Shown in pieces: positions 36,603 through 52,035 of a stretch of 64,000 nucleotides of DNA. Both the position numbers and the translations under genes were made by a program. This stretch comes from Gossypium raimondii. Taxonomy: Eukaryota > Streptophyta > Magnoliopsida > Malvales > Malvaceae. The notes beneath the pieces are model-generated. The model was not told the origin of the DNA. It ran no database searches and worked only from the letters and a program-made list of their open reading frames with translations. Location of the stretch: the NCBI RefSeq assembly GCF_025698545.1, contig NC_068569.1, positions 4,340,001-4,404,000 on the forward strand, written 5' to 3'. The first letter of the stretch is position 1; every line of letters starts with the position of its first letter.

Positions 36603-38573
36603 ATGGATCCAATACGCAAGAAATTGCTCATAGCAGCATTTACTATACTTTGTTTTTCATTTACTGCAATTTTATTGTCTTTGGTTTGCTTGTGGAAGAT
36701 TCATAGGAAGAAGAAGAAGAACAATTCAGAAAAACTACTTACTCAGGCTGATGACCACAGCCTTGGTATGTGTTATTAGTCAAAATTAACGTTTGATTTG
36801 TATTATATTTTGTGAATGTTATTATTATTATTATTATGGTCTAATTACTTCATGTTTTGGTAGAAGATGCTGAGAAGGGGGTTGCATTATCACCATCATC
36901 ATTCTTTGCTAAATGCAATTCATTGTGTACACTGTCACTCAAAGGATTTGCTTCATTTATTGATTATAAAATGATTGAGAAAGCTACTAAAAATTTCGAT
37001 AAAATCAACATATTGGATGAGAGTGGATTTAAACTTGTTTACAAGGCCATACTTGATAATGGTACTGAAGTTGCTGTGAAGAAGGTGTTTTGCTTAACTA
37101 AGGGTATACAAAGAGAATTTGAGGTATTACTATTGAACTACTTTTTAAAACATTTAGAACCCTTTTTTGTTGTTGTTTTTCTGATTATGCTGTAATGCTT
37201 GCAGAATGAGGTGAAATTATTGAGCAGATTTCATCATTCCAATGTAATTTCTTCTTATGGATATAGCATCGAAAATGAAACAGGGTTTGTTGTGTATGAA
37301 TTGATGCACAATGGTTCCTTGGAAACTCAATTGCATGGTACAAAAATTTTCCACCTTTGTTTAGGAACTCCTTTTTTTTTTTTTTTTACTAACCCAATTC
37401 TCCCTCTTGATTTTAGGACCATCTCGTGGTTCTCAGCTAAGTTGGCATAGGCGACTGAAGATAGCTCTTGATATAGCAAGGTGAACATTGGGCAGTGAGC
37501 TTTCTAGATTTTACTTATTATAATATGATTTTAAATAATGTTTAATATCTTGACTTGTTTGCTCAGAGGATTACAGTATTTGAATGAGCTCTGCATCCCA
37601 CCCATCATCCATAGAAATTTAAAACCCTCGACTATACTATTGGATTCCAACTTCAATGCTAAGGTAAACAATGTCAAATGGTGTAAAACAAAATCAACTA
37701 TTGAAATGTGTGAGTGTAAATTTATTTGTGCAGTTGGTACTAAATTCTTGGGTTTGCATTAAGATATTGCATTGATATTTTGGTGAGCTTTGGTTTCTTT
37801 CTCATCATTTGTATGGGATCCAGATCTCAGACTTTGGTATGGCCGCTGTTGTTGCTGGTGGTGGTGGTGGCAAGGAAGGCGGGCTTAGTAGAAGTCTTAA
37901 CTTTTTGGGCAAAACAGGCCCAATAGCTCCAGAATCCATTTTGAATGGTATGCTCGTAAAATTAATTTTCATTGGTTCTTCATAATCTTTCGACAAGATA
38001 CTATAATTACAAAAATTTGTCACATTTGCTGCTACTGTACAATGATCTTGTTAGGTGAGACGCTTACCTGTTTTTCCAGGTATATTAACAGATATGAACG
38101 ACGTTTATGCTTTTGGTGTTATACTTTTGGAACTTGTATTAGGAAGAAAGGCTTTAGAAATGTCGGAAGTATCAGGGCAGGAATGCCTTGTAAGATGGGT
38201 ATGTCCGCGCCTGCTCCTACATTTATTCGCTGTAAGAATGTCTGGATTTTAGTACATTTAATATTGTCATTTATGAATCCAGGCCAGGGCTGTGCTCACC
38301 GACAGACATGTCATGCCCAATGTTGTGGATCCCGTGATCAGAGGCACCATGAGTGTCAAACACTTAAACCAGGTTGGCCTAAAAGTTAAATTTGGTGCTA
38401 TCAAAATTCATCCAGACCGAGCTGATATCATATATGCTTACTACATTCAGGTTGGGGTGATAGCTTATCTATGCCTTGAAGACGAGCCAAAATATCGCCC
38501 ATTGATAACCGACATTTTGAACTCTCTGGTCCCTCTTGTTCCCGTGGGGCTTGGAGGGACATTAATAGTTTAG
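36603..38573 (+). CDS. tandem paralogue of the receptor kinase, predicted pseudokinase
   Basis: Nine exons: 36603-36765, 36864-37123, 37205-37337, 37417-37480, 37567-37663, 37824-37947, 38080-38198, 38283-38372 and 38451-38573; 390 residues, frame intact, no internal stop. It matches the upstream kinase gene exon by exon but lacks the signal peptide and ectodomain exon; instead residues 7-32 form a membrane anchor followed by a Lys-rich stop (HRKKKK). Active-site changes are severe: the glycine loop is DESGFK (106-111) instead of GEGGFG, the HRD Asp is Asn224 (HRNLKPST) and the metal-binding Asn is Thr229. Lys127 and the DFG Asp242 remain. A seven-residue Gly-rich insertion follows DFG, and APEYL has become APESI. 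An open frame with these changes suggests a scaffold or regulatory pseudokinase, though slow decay of a redundant copy is also possible. Confidence 0.85.
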
Positions 38574-39119
38574 CTGCGACTCTTTTCAAAGTAGGTTTAG
38601 TTTCTGAATTATCTCCATGCATTTGATCCTGAACTTAATATATGTAGAGGATAATCTACTTGTTTATAAACATCTGCATTTTTGTATGTTGCAATGTGTT
38701 TTGTGAGACGCTTTGTACGGCACTTAATCTTTTGCTCTCACACAAAAAATCAATCCTTGATAATCCCAAGATTTAAACACAATTATTTAACATATGAAAA
38801 TAACATTACACAACAAATTATGAAATCTAAATTACGACAGTTATCTCTATCATCAGTCAGGAACTCTATTGTAGGAGGCAATCTTATAATAAACAAGCAT
38901 GCGTTCTAGATTTGCTGGAAAACTACACCAGTTTCCACATCCAGCAAAACAAACTAGAGGATGCAAATTGCCTCTATCAAAACTTGAAATATATTAGTGT
39001 TTAACGCCTAGTTAACACACGTTATTACAAAATCCTTTTCGTAAAATCACTTCACTTATGGTTTTCGGTTCAAATCAACTAAAATTCCAAGCTACCATCA
39101 TCCCAGCTTTTCATTTATT
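38574..39119. other. short convergent intergenic spacer
   Basis: It lies between the 3' ends of the plus-strand pseudokinase gene and the minus-strand aminotransferase gene and should hold both polyadenylation regions. No gene is visible. Confidence 0.6.
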
Positions 39120-42260
<3,141 letters not shown>

Positions 42261-43642
42261 CTGGAAATCTAACAACAAGAATGTCAGTCAGATGAGTAGT
42301 TGATTGAACCCTAAACTTTAACAATGTGAATTTGGGAGGGAGAAAGGAGATGAGTGGGGTTGGGTTCGAAAGGAGGTGAGCTCTCACTTAAGAACGATCT
42401 TAGAGGAATAAAGGGGCGATGAGTTCGAAGCGAAAGCTCGTGATGATCAAAATTCAAAACTGGGTCTATTTATTATTTATTAAGCTAAAAAAAAAAATAG
42501 TTAAAACCGTGAAATGGTGTTGGAATAGGAAACCGCATGCGTGCTGTCACTAGCGAGATTGTGATTTGTGAAGGGGTAGTAGACTTAACAGTGGGGCATA
42601 GTCATTTGCCACATGTCATTTGATAGGAAGGTTATATCGTTCACCCGGATCAGATCTGAATGGTTCAAGATTGATGATCGTGTCCGATGATGGATTCATG
42701 ATGTCTACAGAAACAACAAACTCCAAATGTTAATTGGCACAATGACTGTTTTTTACGCCCTTTTTATTTCGATTTGTTATTTGATATGCTGGTGAACGGG
42801 ATTAAAATATAATCATATATCTCATTTATTTATTTATTTTTAAAATATCAATTAAGTACATTTTGGTGGTTCCTTTATGAAGAAAATATCACAATAATTG
42901 AATAAATAAAAAATCCTAATCTGGGTTTTCTTTGTAGTCTAAATCAGCGAGAGCTGTTGGAATTGGAATCCATAGGATATAGAGACCGTGTGCTCTGATG
43001 ATAATATGATGCTGATATCGTGACCTGACTCAGACATGAATGGTTCAGATTTGACGATACTGTCTGATGTTGGAGTCACAAAAACTACTATAAATGTCTA
43101 ATCTGCCACTGATTCATACATGGAACTGATGACGGTAAGCATCATGCAATATCAACAACGATAAAATGCCCAACATCTGTAACCAATGACCTCTCTCAAG
43201 TTTCTCACAAAATAGCTACCGACAATGCACCATTCATCAAGTAGCACGTTCGTGATTTCAATTACAACATAAAGAACACAATGCCATCTCTGGCGACGTC
43301 ATTTTGATCGACTACGATCATTCTCATACTTCACCAGGCAAAAGAAATTGAAACAAGCGACCATGATTATGCTTAAATCATCCTAGAATATCCCATGATT
43401 TCCTACTCAAACCAAAACTTAAATCCAGAACTCTTTAAAAAGAACTCATATAGTTGAAACAAAACCTGAATTCAAAAGATTATCTTTAAACCTAACCCAT
43501 ACAAGTTCCTCACACAAACTGGAATTTACTTCATTCAAATACAAACCCACAAGTTGTGGATAATCTATTTCTTTAACTGTAACCAAGTAAACTAAAATTA
43601 GTCACAAATCAAGCTACGAAACACAAACAACAACCAAGAACC
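42261..43642. other. intergenic region upstream of the aminotransferase gene
   Basis: About 1.4 kb between the ASP5 start and the 3' end of the RPL39 pseudogene, both on the minus strand. The first 200 bp is the ASP5 5' UTR and promoter. Words such as GATCGTGTCCGATGATGG near 42677 and TGACGATACTGTCTGATGTTGG near 43052 recur with the phrase CTGAATGGTTC or GAATGGTTCAGA, suggesting an old degenerate direct repeat. No gene is visible. Confidence 0.5.
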
Positions 43643-44029
43643 TCAAAACCCGAGCTTTGTACGACGCCAGTGCCTGCGCTTTGCATTATACCTAAAAAAA
43701 AACGATAAAAATTAAAATCCGAAAAGAACAACTAGCAAGAGATCAAAAAATAAAAATAAAAATAAAGGAAACCTGATGGTATTATCGTGCGCATTCGGAT
43801 CCAGTGAGGGATAGGCCTATTTTACCTCTTCTTCTTGGCCAAGTTCTTCTTTATTATGAATGTCTTGTGCGACGGCTATTCATTTCGGTTCCGTTTACCA
43901 AAATCAACATCAGATTAAATCAAAGAACTAATCTCAAAAGGAAAAATATCAAACCAAACAATCAGCATGTATATTAACTCATAAACTTATCGCAAGATAG
44001 AGAGAAAGGAAATAATATCAAAGTACCAT
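43643..44029 (-). pseudogene. RPL39: 60S ribosomal protein L39 gene with broken frame
   Basis: The normal three-exon RPL39 layout is preserved on the minus strand: a first exon that ends with the ATG (44029-44027), then 43875-43773 and 43691-43643, each with good GT-AG signals. The peptide begins with PSHKTF and finishes YNAKRRHWRRTKLGF plus stop, as in L39. Exon 2 is damaged: the codon before NRPIPHWIRMR is TAA where the family has CAA (Gln), and one base is missing after RMRT, shifting the frame before the exon 2/3 junction. Several substitutions also occur at otherwise near-invariant positions. L39 is a 51-residue protein of the large ribosomal subunit exit tunnel. Because introns are retained, this is a decayed gene copy and not a retrocopy. 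A double sequencing error is the alternative. Confidence 0.85.
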
Positions 44030-47000
44030 TTTGGTTTTCTTGTTCTTTCGATCGGCTGCTCTGACCGACGACCGAAAAATCCCTGATTATAAGAAAAGAG
44101 ACAGAACCCTGGGAAGACGGAATTGAAATCGGCCCTAATTTATATGAAGACCGAGTTTGACCGCCAATTAAGTTTGGGGCTCCGAATCCTAATGCACTTT
44201 CGTAAAGAGAAGTATATTATTCTTCCGAAGAGGCCCAAGAAATGTGAAGAAGTTGCTGATACAAATGGGCCGAAGATTCAACTCAAATAATCCGATTAGA
44301 GATTGTGCGCTATATTCCAGTGGATGGGCTCTAAGCCTAAAACAAATGGATCCTCAAAGGTATTGCAAAGCCCAAAATCTTGAAAACAAGAAGGATTTGT
44401 TTTTTATGTGCTGTTATAGATTTGTACACCATATAACCTTACAATATCACCTCATTAAAACTCTTTAATACTTCACCATAAATCCTTACCAGGTATCATT
44501 TTACGTGCTTTTAGGGTTTTGCGAATATTTTGGTCGGTTTTAGAGTAATATTTAGCTATTGATATTCCGATTAGTAATAATTCTTTGTGAAATCGATATA
44601 TTATACTACTTATAACATTAATACATGTATTTATGTGTACAATTTTCGATCAACAATCATACTAAAAGCTTTTAAGGTAATCAAAATATTATTGATAATG
44701 TTACAACTTGCCACAAAACTCATATATTCATGTAATCAAATTAGAAGACATGATGGTCTTCATTTTAATTGGCTGGAATTATAAAATCAACTTTGGATAA
44801 ATTACCTTTAAGAATTAAAACTAAAAGAAATTTATTGAGAGTGACCATCGAAAATCTTTCGAACCGTATCACAAATATCTTCCATCATCACACTTCATTA
44901 GGGTTGATAAAATTCATCTCACCTTGAAATTTTAAGTGATCACCTCTCAAACAATCACTCATTGCAATTTTGGAAAATAACTACCTAGCAATAGCCTCAT
45001 CTTTGATTGTTTGCTCATCATAGCATCAATCCCCATTGTTCACTCATCCAATTTTGTTTCCTGTGAAAATATTTTGTGTTGTTTTCATCAAATTCTAACC
45101 ATTTTAAATTTTGTTGACGAGGTAACATTTTTAATTCAAACCACAAATTTGATCCAAGAGCAATAATGTAATTACGTCAATTCTTTAATTCCCTTCCATT
45201 TTCTATTAACTCATCTATTCCTATTTGTAATGCATTTTATATTGAGGATATATTTTGATGAAAAACAGAACATACAATGAACATGGCATGAATATAGGTC
45301 AGAAATAGTTTGTTTTTTTTTTAAACTCTAGCTTGAAAGATTAATATATCTAGTAGGAAGAGGAAGAAGTGGGAAACAAAGCAACACATGATCTTTCCAA
45401 TTAAATACATAGTTAATTACAATACATATAGCAATATTCCTATTCCAGCCACATGATTTTCTTCAATCAACCATCACGCATATGAAGTTAACTTACCAAC
45501 ACATGTGCTTCTGCTTCATCAATCACCAACTTCTTTTTGTACCTACAATTTTTTTAATTTATGTTTTCATTTCTCCACTAAATTTCTTGTCTTTCTCGTT
45601 TCCTTACCTACCAAGTTAGTTTGATTCAATATTTTGGTTGGATTTGGCTTTACACTGTGATTGGAAAACAAAAATAAGCAATCTCAAGTGTTATTTTTAA
45701 TTATTTTATCATTATACAAATAGCATAATTCTAAATGGGTTTGAATGATGTACAAAATAATAATTAAGTCTATTGTTTTAAAATTTTAAATTCTAATATA
45801 TATATATATATATATTTGTTTAAATTCATTACAGTAGTAATCAACGTATATATGGTAGCTAAAAGGGTCAGAGAAACAAAACAGTGACATGATCACATGG
45901 AGATTATGGGATATCATTTTCATGTCAAAACTAATGATGGGATAAGTGGTATGGGGTTTCCAAAAAATTCAAAGAACCAGCCTGGCTAGCTGACTGCCTA
46001 AATCCCTTAGACTGCGGCCTGCTTCACGAACACAACATATTCCTATCACATCATCTTCCTCTCCCTTTTTCTTCTCATCTCATCAACCCTAATCAAACTA
46101 AACCACTCCCAAATATAGAGAATAAGAAACTAGTTTCAATTTCCTACGTTCATAGCTGTGAGCATGATTTAGCAGTCTCTAATGGTAATTGGATATGTAT
46201 AAACAAATGTGATTAGGAGAATCTATAAGACAAGGCAAACAATAAATGTGGGTTTTTTACCTATATATTATAAAATAAAATAAAAATTATTAAAATGGCA
46301 TGTTTACAAAATTATGTATCAAAATAGTATATTCAAACGGGTGAGGGTAGTGCATAGGCGGCACTACCCTAAAATTTTAACAAATTTGACTGAAAAAAAA
46401 AAAAATTGGCAAAGGTAACTTAATAGACGGCACCTAAAGAAAACACGGGTCTATTACAATAAGTGGTGCTGCTGTTAATTTGGCTGGACAACGTGGTGCC
46501 GCCTATTACTTTAGCATCACTATTAAAATAATAATATTATTATTTTTAACTGAAATATGTCAGAATTCTAAGATAGTGCCGCCTATGCACCACCCTCTTT
46601 TTTTTAGATGTACTATTTTGGTACAAAATCTTTTTAATATACTATTTTATTATTATTTTAATTTTATAATATATAGGTAAAAAACCCAACAAATGTTTGA
46701 AAATGATAGGTGTTCTTATCCCAACAAAATTTTTCTCAAACAAATTCTATTTCGTTCAATCAAGAGTGTGAGTGGGCGAGTTGAAGGGAAAAGAAGCTGT
46801 GAAAATAGACAGAAGCGTGTATTGTCAGTTAATAGGGTGGGCGGCTGAGGCTTCACCTTGAGAAAGATTTTATGGATACCCACACAGGTTGGATATGAAA
46901 CGACAACCATATCCATCACCTTTCATCGCCCATGTTTTATGCTTTCTTTTTTTTAATTTTCTTCTTTTTGGATTCATCTTAATACGCGTCTGCGTGGGTC

Positions 47001-48404
47001 CTCTCATTTTGTTCTTTCTTTCCAATTTAGGCCTTAATTAATATTTTGACTTCTCTGAACATAGAATTTATGGGTTAGGTTTAGCTGTAAACCAAGTGTG
47101 AGACCAACTTTTTAAATGTTTTTCTATCCAATTACATGCTGTTTTGCTGCTGTGGCTTTTTTTTTTTTTTGTATTTACATCCGTGAAAGAACTTGCAATT
47201 GCAAATGTCTGTTTATTATACATACATATGTGCTGTTCAAAATAAATAAATAAAAGGGGTCTGTTTTTGGATATTTAGGGTTAAATTGAAACATGTAAGA
47301 GTCCAAAAATAGAGCATAAAAACAAACACCAAGTTGCCAACATTTGCTGTAGAAATGTATGAAAAAGTTAAAACAGGACCCCGTCTTATTGTCTGATTTG
47401 GTTATTCATGAATCAAGCAAGTTAATGAGTTAGAAATAGCGGCTAAGAAAGAAGCAACCCCAGCAATTCTTGCTTACTTGCTTGCAACTGTCTTTTAACG
47501 TGTCTTTCGCTTTGCATATTGATATATGCATTAATAAGCTTTTTAATCATAGTGACATAAAACATAAAATTTTCATCGGTTATATATGTTAAAGGAAAGG
47601 GGAAAATCCCAATATCTCCAGGATTTAAAAGAAGGGGGGAAAATTGAGCTGATAAATAGTGAATGAGAGAAAAAGGATGAAATCATTTAGATTTGTAGGG
47701 TAATTATGGCAGTCCAAGATTACATAGGATTGACTCAATCATTTAGGCAACAATTTGCTTTGCTGGTTTTATTACATAAAAATAATAATAATCTGCTCAA
47801 ACTTCCACATGAAACACCAAATGGTTCCAACAACATAATAATACGAAAATTTTAAGATTCTTTAAAATATTATCATCACAAAATTGTCTAATAAAATGGT
47901 TTTTGTGATATGTTGAAAGATTTTTTTAGAGTTGAAACCAAAATTATAAGCTTTTGTATTCTCTGCTGTTTTCTTTTTATGGAGCAACTTGTAGTTTCTG
48001 CACTTAAGTCATTATGATCTGAATTTAAGAATCTATGGGGATTTGACCTTAGAATTTCAATATTCTAGATTTATTTTTTGAAACATGATGTATTGTTATA
48101 ATAAGTTCATAAGCATGTGAATTGAAGTTTGAAATTTCGCTTCTCCTATATATTTATTCAACAATCATCACCAGGCAAATGTAACTAAATAGGTAGATAA
48201 AAAAAGAACAAAAGATAGAAGACCCTTGAAACCCTGTGGGACCCACCAATTTTTCAAGTTGCATGACAGTGGATTTCCCCATGTCTGTCCTCTACAAAAA
48301 GGCCCCTCCCTCCCTCCCTCCCTAGCATCATCACTCTCATTCATTAGCTCATTCAGGCATTTCCGCAAACACTTTCTCAAAAGAAACGTTTCTTTTACAC
48401 TAAC
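44030..48404. other. intergenic region between the RPL39 remnant and the SHINE gene
   Basis: AT-rich with a Mutator-like MITE at 46250-46687 (listed) and a short TA tract near 45797-45813. A CCCT run at about 48305-48323 lies just upstream of the SHINE start codon, probably in its 5' UTR. No other gene is visible. Confidence 0.6.
46250..46687. mobile_element. Mutator-like (MULE-type) MITE
   Basis: A 438-bp element with terminal inverted repeats of about 30 bp or more: left GGGTTTTTTACCTATATATT, right ATATATAGGTAAAAAACCC. It is flanked by a 9-bp target duplication with one mismatch (AATAAATGT at 46241-46249, AACAAATGT at 46688-46696), the size made by Mutator transposases. The interior repeats the word GTGCCGCCTAT or its reverse ATAGGCGGCAC four times or so, in both orientations, so the single strand could fold on itself. 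It encodes nothing. Confidence 0.8.
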
Positions 48405-49062
48405 ATGGCTAGACCGCAACAACGATATCGAGGTGTCCGACAAAGGCATTGGGGTTCTTGGGTTTCTGAAATTCGCCATCCTCTTTTGTAAGTTAACTTG
48501 TGTTTCGTGAACCCTGAACATTACAGCTCTTCAGGCATGGGTTTTCTCTTCCTTATGGGTACTAACAGAAGCGTTTGGTTTATGCAGGAAAACTAGAATT
48601 TGGCTGGGAACATTTGAAACGGCAGAAGACGCGGCTCGTGCCTATGATGAAGCTGCAAGGCTTATGTGTGGACCCAGGACTAGAACTAACTTCCCTTACG
48701 ATCCCAATGCACCTCAGTCATCATCATCCAAGCTGCTCTCAGCAACTTTGACAGCTAAACTACATAAATGCTACTTGGCTTCACTTCAAATGACCAAACA
48801 ACAATCAGTGCAGGAGCCAAAAAGTGAGCCACCGACTCCACATATCATCACCAACAATGGCATTGCAGATAGAGGTAGTGAGACGGGAGTTCGCCTGCTG
48901 GAGAAGAGACCATTGCCAGTTCAAGAGACAGAGGCCAATTGGGTTGTCAAGAAAGCTCAAGTAGAAAGAACCCAGCCGTTCAAGTCTCTTGAAGAGGATC
49001 ACATTGAACAAATGATTGAGGAACTGCTTGACTATGGCTCCATTGAAATATGCAATGTCTAG
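48405..49062 (+). CDS. SHN: AP2/ERF transcription factor of the SHINE (WIN1/SHN) clade
   Basis: Two exons, 48405-48487 and 48588-49062; 185 residues. The intron falls within the AP2 domain after HPLL, a position typical of this clade. The AP2/ERF domain spans about residues 7-65 and has [39 protein letters not shown] and TNFPY. The middle part ([20 protein letters not shown]) and the acidic C terminus ([19 protein letters not shown]) match the conserved SHN motifs. SHN proteins are nuclear activators of cuticular wax and cutin genes. Length and C terminus fit Arabidopsis SHN2/SHN3 better than WIN1/SHN1. Both motifs and frame are intact, so the gene is probably functional. Confidence 0.96.
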
Positions 49063-51228
49063 GCCAAACCTTTCTTCTCTTTTCTCCCTTTCACCGGTCA
49101 ATGAAAAGTTGGGTTGAGGTTGATAAACTGCGTTGCCAAAGCAAACATTGGCCTTAAGGAGTTAAGGCTGGCTTGGTATTTTACATTTTCTTCCATGCCA
49201 ATGGCATTGATTCGCTAATTTAACCCATTCTTCGCAACCTTGAACCTTCCCACATATTATTTTCCAAGTGTTGTAGATCTGTAGGTTCTAGTGTCTTACC
49301 TTGTGATGGTGTACATTAAGTTCTGTTATGATATATGTTACTATGATATTATCACCTGCTCTGTCTCTTACTATTCAGTAATGGATTCGGAGGATGAACC
49401 GTAGGAGTTTTCTCTTTTCATTCTTCTCTCTTCTGCTAGCAATGTTGCAAAGTCATGTATGATAAATTACTTTCATTGCTTTATTTTCACAATTCAAATG
49501 GTCGTAGCTATGTAGCTATCTGCCAAGATTAGGCAAGTCATGCTAGTGTTTTTCAGAGCAACAATAAAACCGTCATCTTTCGTTTATTTTCAAGGTTTCC
49601 ACACCAAACGGTCGAGCTACACGCCCATACCAATAAAGAAAAACGTCACTGTCATAGGGTTTTCCGTGATGGGCGGATCTTCTTTTAGTGATTTTTCTTC
49701 TTTCTTATAACATGTAATTCACAAGGTTTTAGTATAATATGATAGAAACATCTCTGCCTTTGTTTCTTGGCAACAGTCTTTTGTAGTTGATGAGGAAGCA
49801 TTAACATGATTTATTCATCAAGAATTCGGACTTGTGAAATACTAATGTTTTGGAAATTAATCAATGATCATCAAATGAACATTATTGATTCAGAACAAAA
49901 ACTAGAAAACTTATTAATGAAGAAAATATTACATGCCATAAGAGGATCACTCAAAAGTCAAGGATTTTCACAGTTTTTAAGATGCTTTAGCAATGCACAT
50001 CATGAAGCTCCCTTGTGAGGACCATGGATGATGAAATTACTGACCTTTTTTTTCCTTTGTTAGGTTTGAAAGGGGAGGGGATGGAGGGGGGGGGGAGTTA
50101 GGTTCCATTTCAACCAAGCGCAGCTTTTAGCTGGGGATTGCCGCTGCTAACGATAAAGGAAAGGAACACTGAATGTGATTGAGTGGGTATTCTAATGATT
50201 TTCGTAGGCCCATCTTTCATATCCTCTTCTCTCTCTCTGATGATTTTCAGGTCAAGAAGGCATGTTAATTATCTTAGGCAATATGATCATCAGACATAGC
50301 TTCGGATCCTGTCAAGCCAAACCCACACTCACTGTAAGACAAGCAAATTCTTTTCTATCTTCATTCCCCCACACTTTAATCTCCACATAAAGTAAGCTGG
50401 CGAGCACTTCCTACCATTATTCTAAGTTTATCAAACAGTATAGCTAAAAATGGTAGCCTTTTTCACTTTCTAAATTAGGTAAGACAACAAATGAAACAAC
50501 CCCATGAATGAGGAAACAAAACTAGAGCATTAATTTAAAACAACAGTTTCTAACTGATGTAGTCTTAAAGCATAAGCAGGGATTCCCCTGCTTTTTTGGA
50601 TATAGAGAGACCATTTAACTTGATCCAAAAGAAAATAAAATCCCTTGTAAACAGCTCTACGAGCAATATAATTCAACCTATTTTTCAATGATTAAGTTGC
50701 ATGGATGGTTTATTTTAAGTATTAAAAATGAATGTTTGCTTTTTGGTTCTTGGTGTGTAGTCTCCATCAATGAAACTTCATGATGGTTCACCTGTTTGGG
50801 AATTGATTTTGCTCCCCACAACCATTAAAATAAAGTTGTTTTTATTCTCATTATATTGTTCTTACTTTTGATTCAGCAAAGGTGATTAAATCATGGCATG
50901 ATAGTGAGTTTACTATCATTAAAAGTTTGAACTTTTGTCACCTTTGGCCTCTCGACATTTTTAACCTGACCTACCAATTTCCTTATCTCAATAAACTTGA
51001 TGCAATTCCCACCAATTACAGCATTGCCCTGCTACAATCATTTTCATATATTCGCTTGGTAAACTGCTTAGAGACAGAGTGTAATTGCACTTTATTATGA
51101 ACTGATCAATTTGCCTGATAAGTTTGCAAGTTAGCTCTTTAACTTATCTATCTTTATTAAGAGTAGTAGAATCCTATTTTACCCTGATATTTCTGTATAT
51201 GTATGTGTTGTATAATCTTTCAAATCAA

Positions 51229-51341
51229 AGGTTTGAGTCAGTTTTGGCTCTTATGGGCAAGTTCAAATTTCATACAAGTACAATAATCTGGCAACCTGTA
51301 TGAAATTTGAACTTGTCACGAGCCAATACTGTCTCAAATCA
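51229..51341. repeat. long imperfect inverted repeat (hairpin, about 45-bp arms)
   Basis: Left arm about 51229-51276 and right arm about 51297-51341. The inner 19 bp pair perfectly (CAAGTTCAAATTTCATACA with its reverse complement), and the outer part pairs with a few mismatches and a 3-nt bulge (GTTTGAGTCAG with CTGTCTCAAATC, TTTGGCTC with GAGCCAATA). The loop is about 20 nt. It could be a small MITE or a small-RNA precursor. Confidence 0.8.
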
Positions 51342-52005
51342 ACTAAAACTTAGAAAAAAAGAAATGTTGAAACAGTTTGGCGAGTTTTAGCAGGATGGTC
51401 TGTTATAAGATTTCTAATCAAAGAGTTGATGCCAAATGGGCCTGTTGGTAATTGATGTTGAAAAGCAAGTTCTGAGTTGAACATAACCGAGTTTGTCTGG
51501 TCAAATAAGTGGAGTGCTCCATGTCACCAACCTAGTAAAAAAAAATTCGTACAAACTCAAAGTGAAAGGTTTGCTTTGAATCACACATCTTAGTGAAAAA
51601 AAGAGGGAAGAACACAAGAGTCAAGGATGAGATCTTCCTTAGAAGAAAAGTGGTCAAAAACCAATCATGGTGTACAGAATCTCGTGAGGAACTGTTGGGG
51701 ATAGAGGCAATCATATGGCCTTAAAACCCTTTCCAGAAATCACCCATTATTAGTGCTGAGATTGTCTTCCTAATGGGATATTATCTTCATTTTAAATGCG
51801 GTGTAGGAAATGAGTCATGCAAAAATCCAAAAGGCTAAAACATATTTTTCAAGAGTGCTACCAAAAGGTAGTTGGCCTACACCCTGAAAAGGCCAAAAAC
51901 TACTTTCAACAAGTTCTCTAGCATGAACTCTACCTTTAAAATTTCTCAAGGAGAAGCTCATCTTTTTGTATGTACTGGTAGGACCTATAACATCATGGTG
52001 CAGTG

Positions 52006-52035
52006 CATGCCATGCCATGCCATGCCATGCCATGT
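52006..52035. repeat. (CATGC)5 pentanucleotide repeat
   Basis: Five perfect CATGC units followed by a variant CATGT, inside intergenic DNA. Confidence 0.9.
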
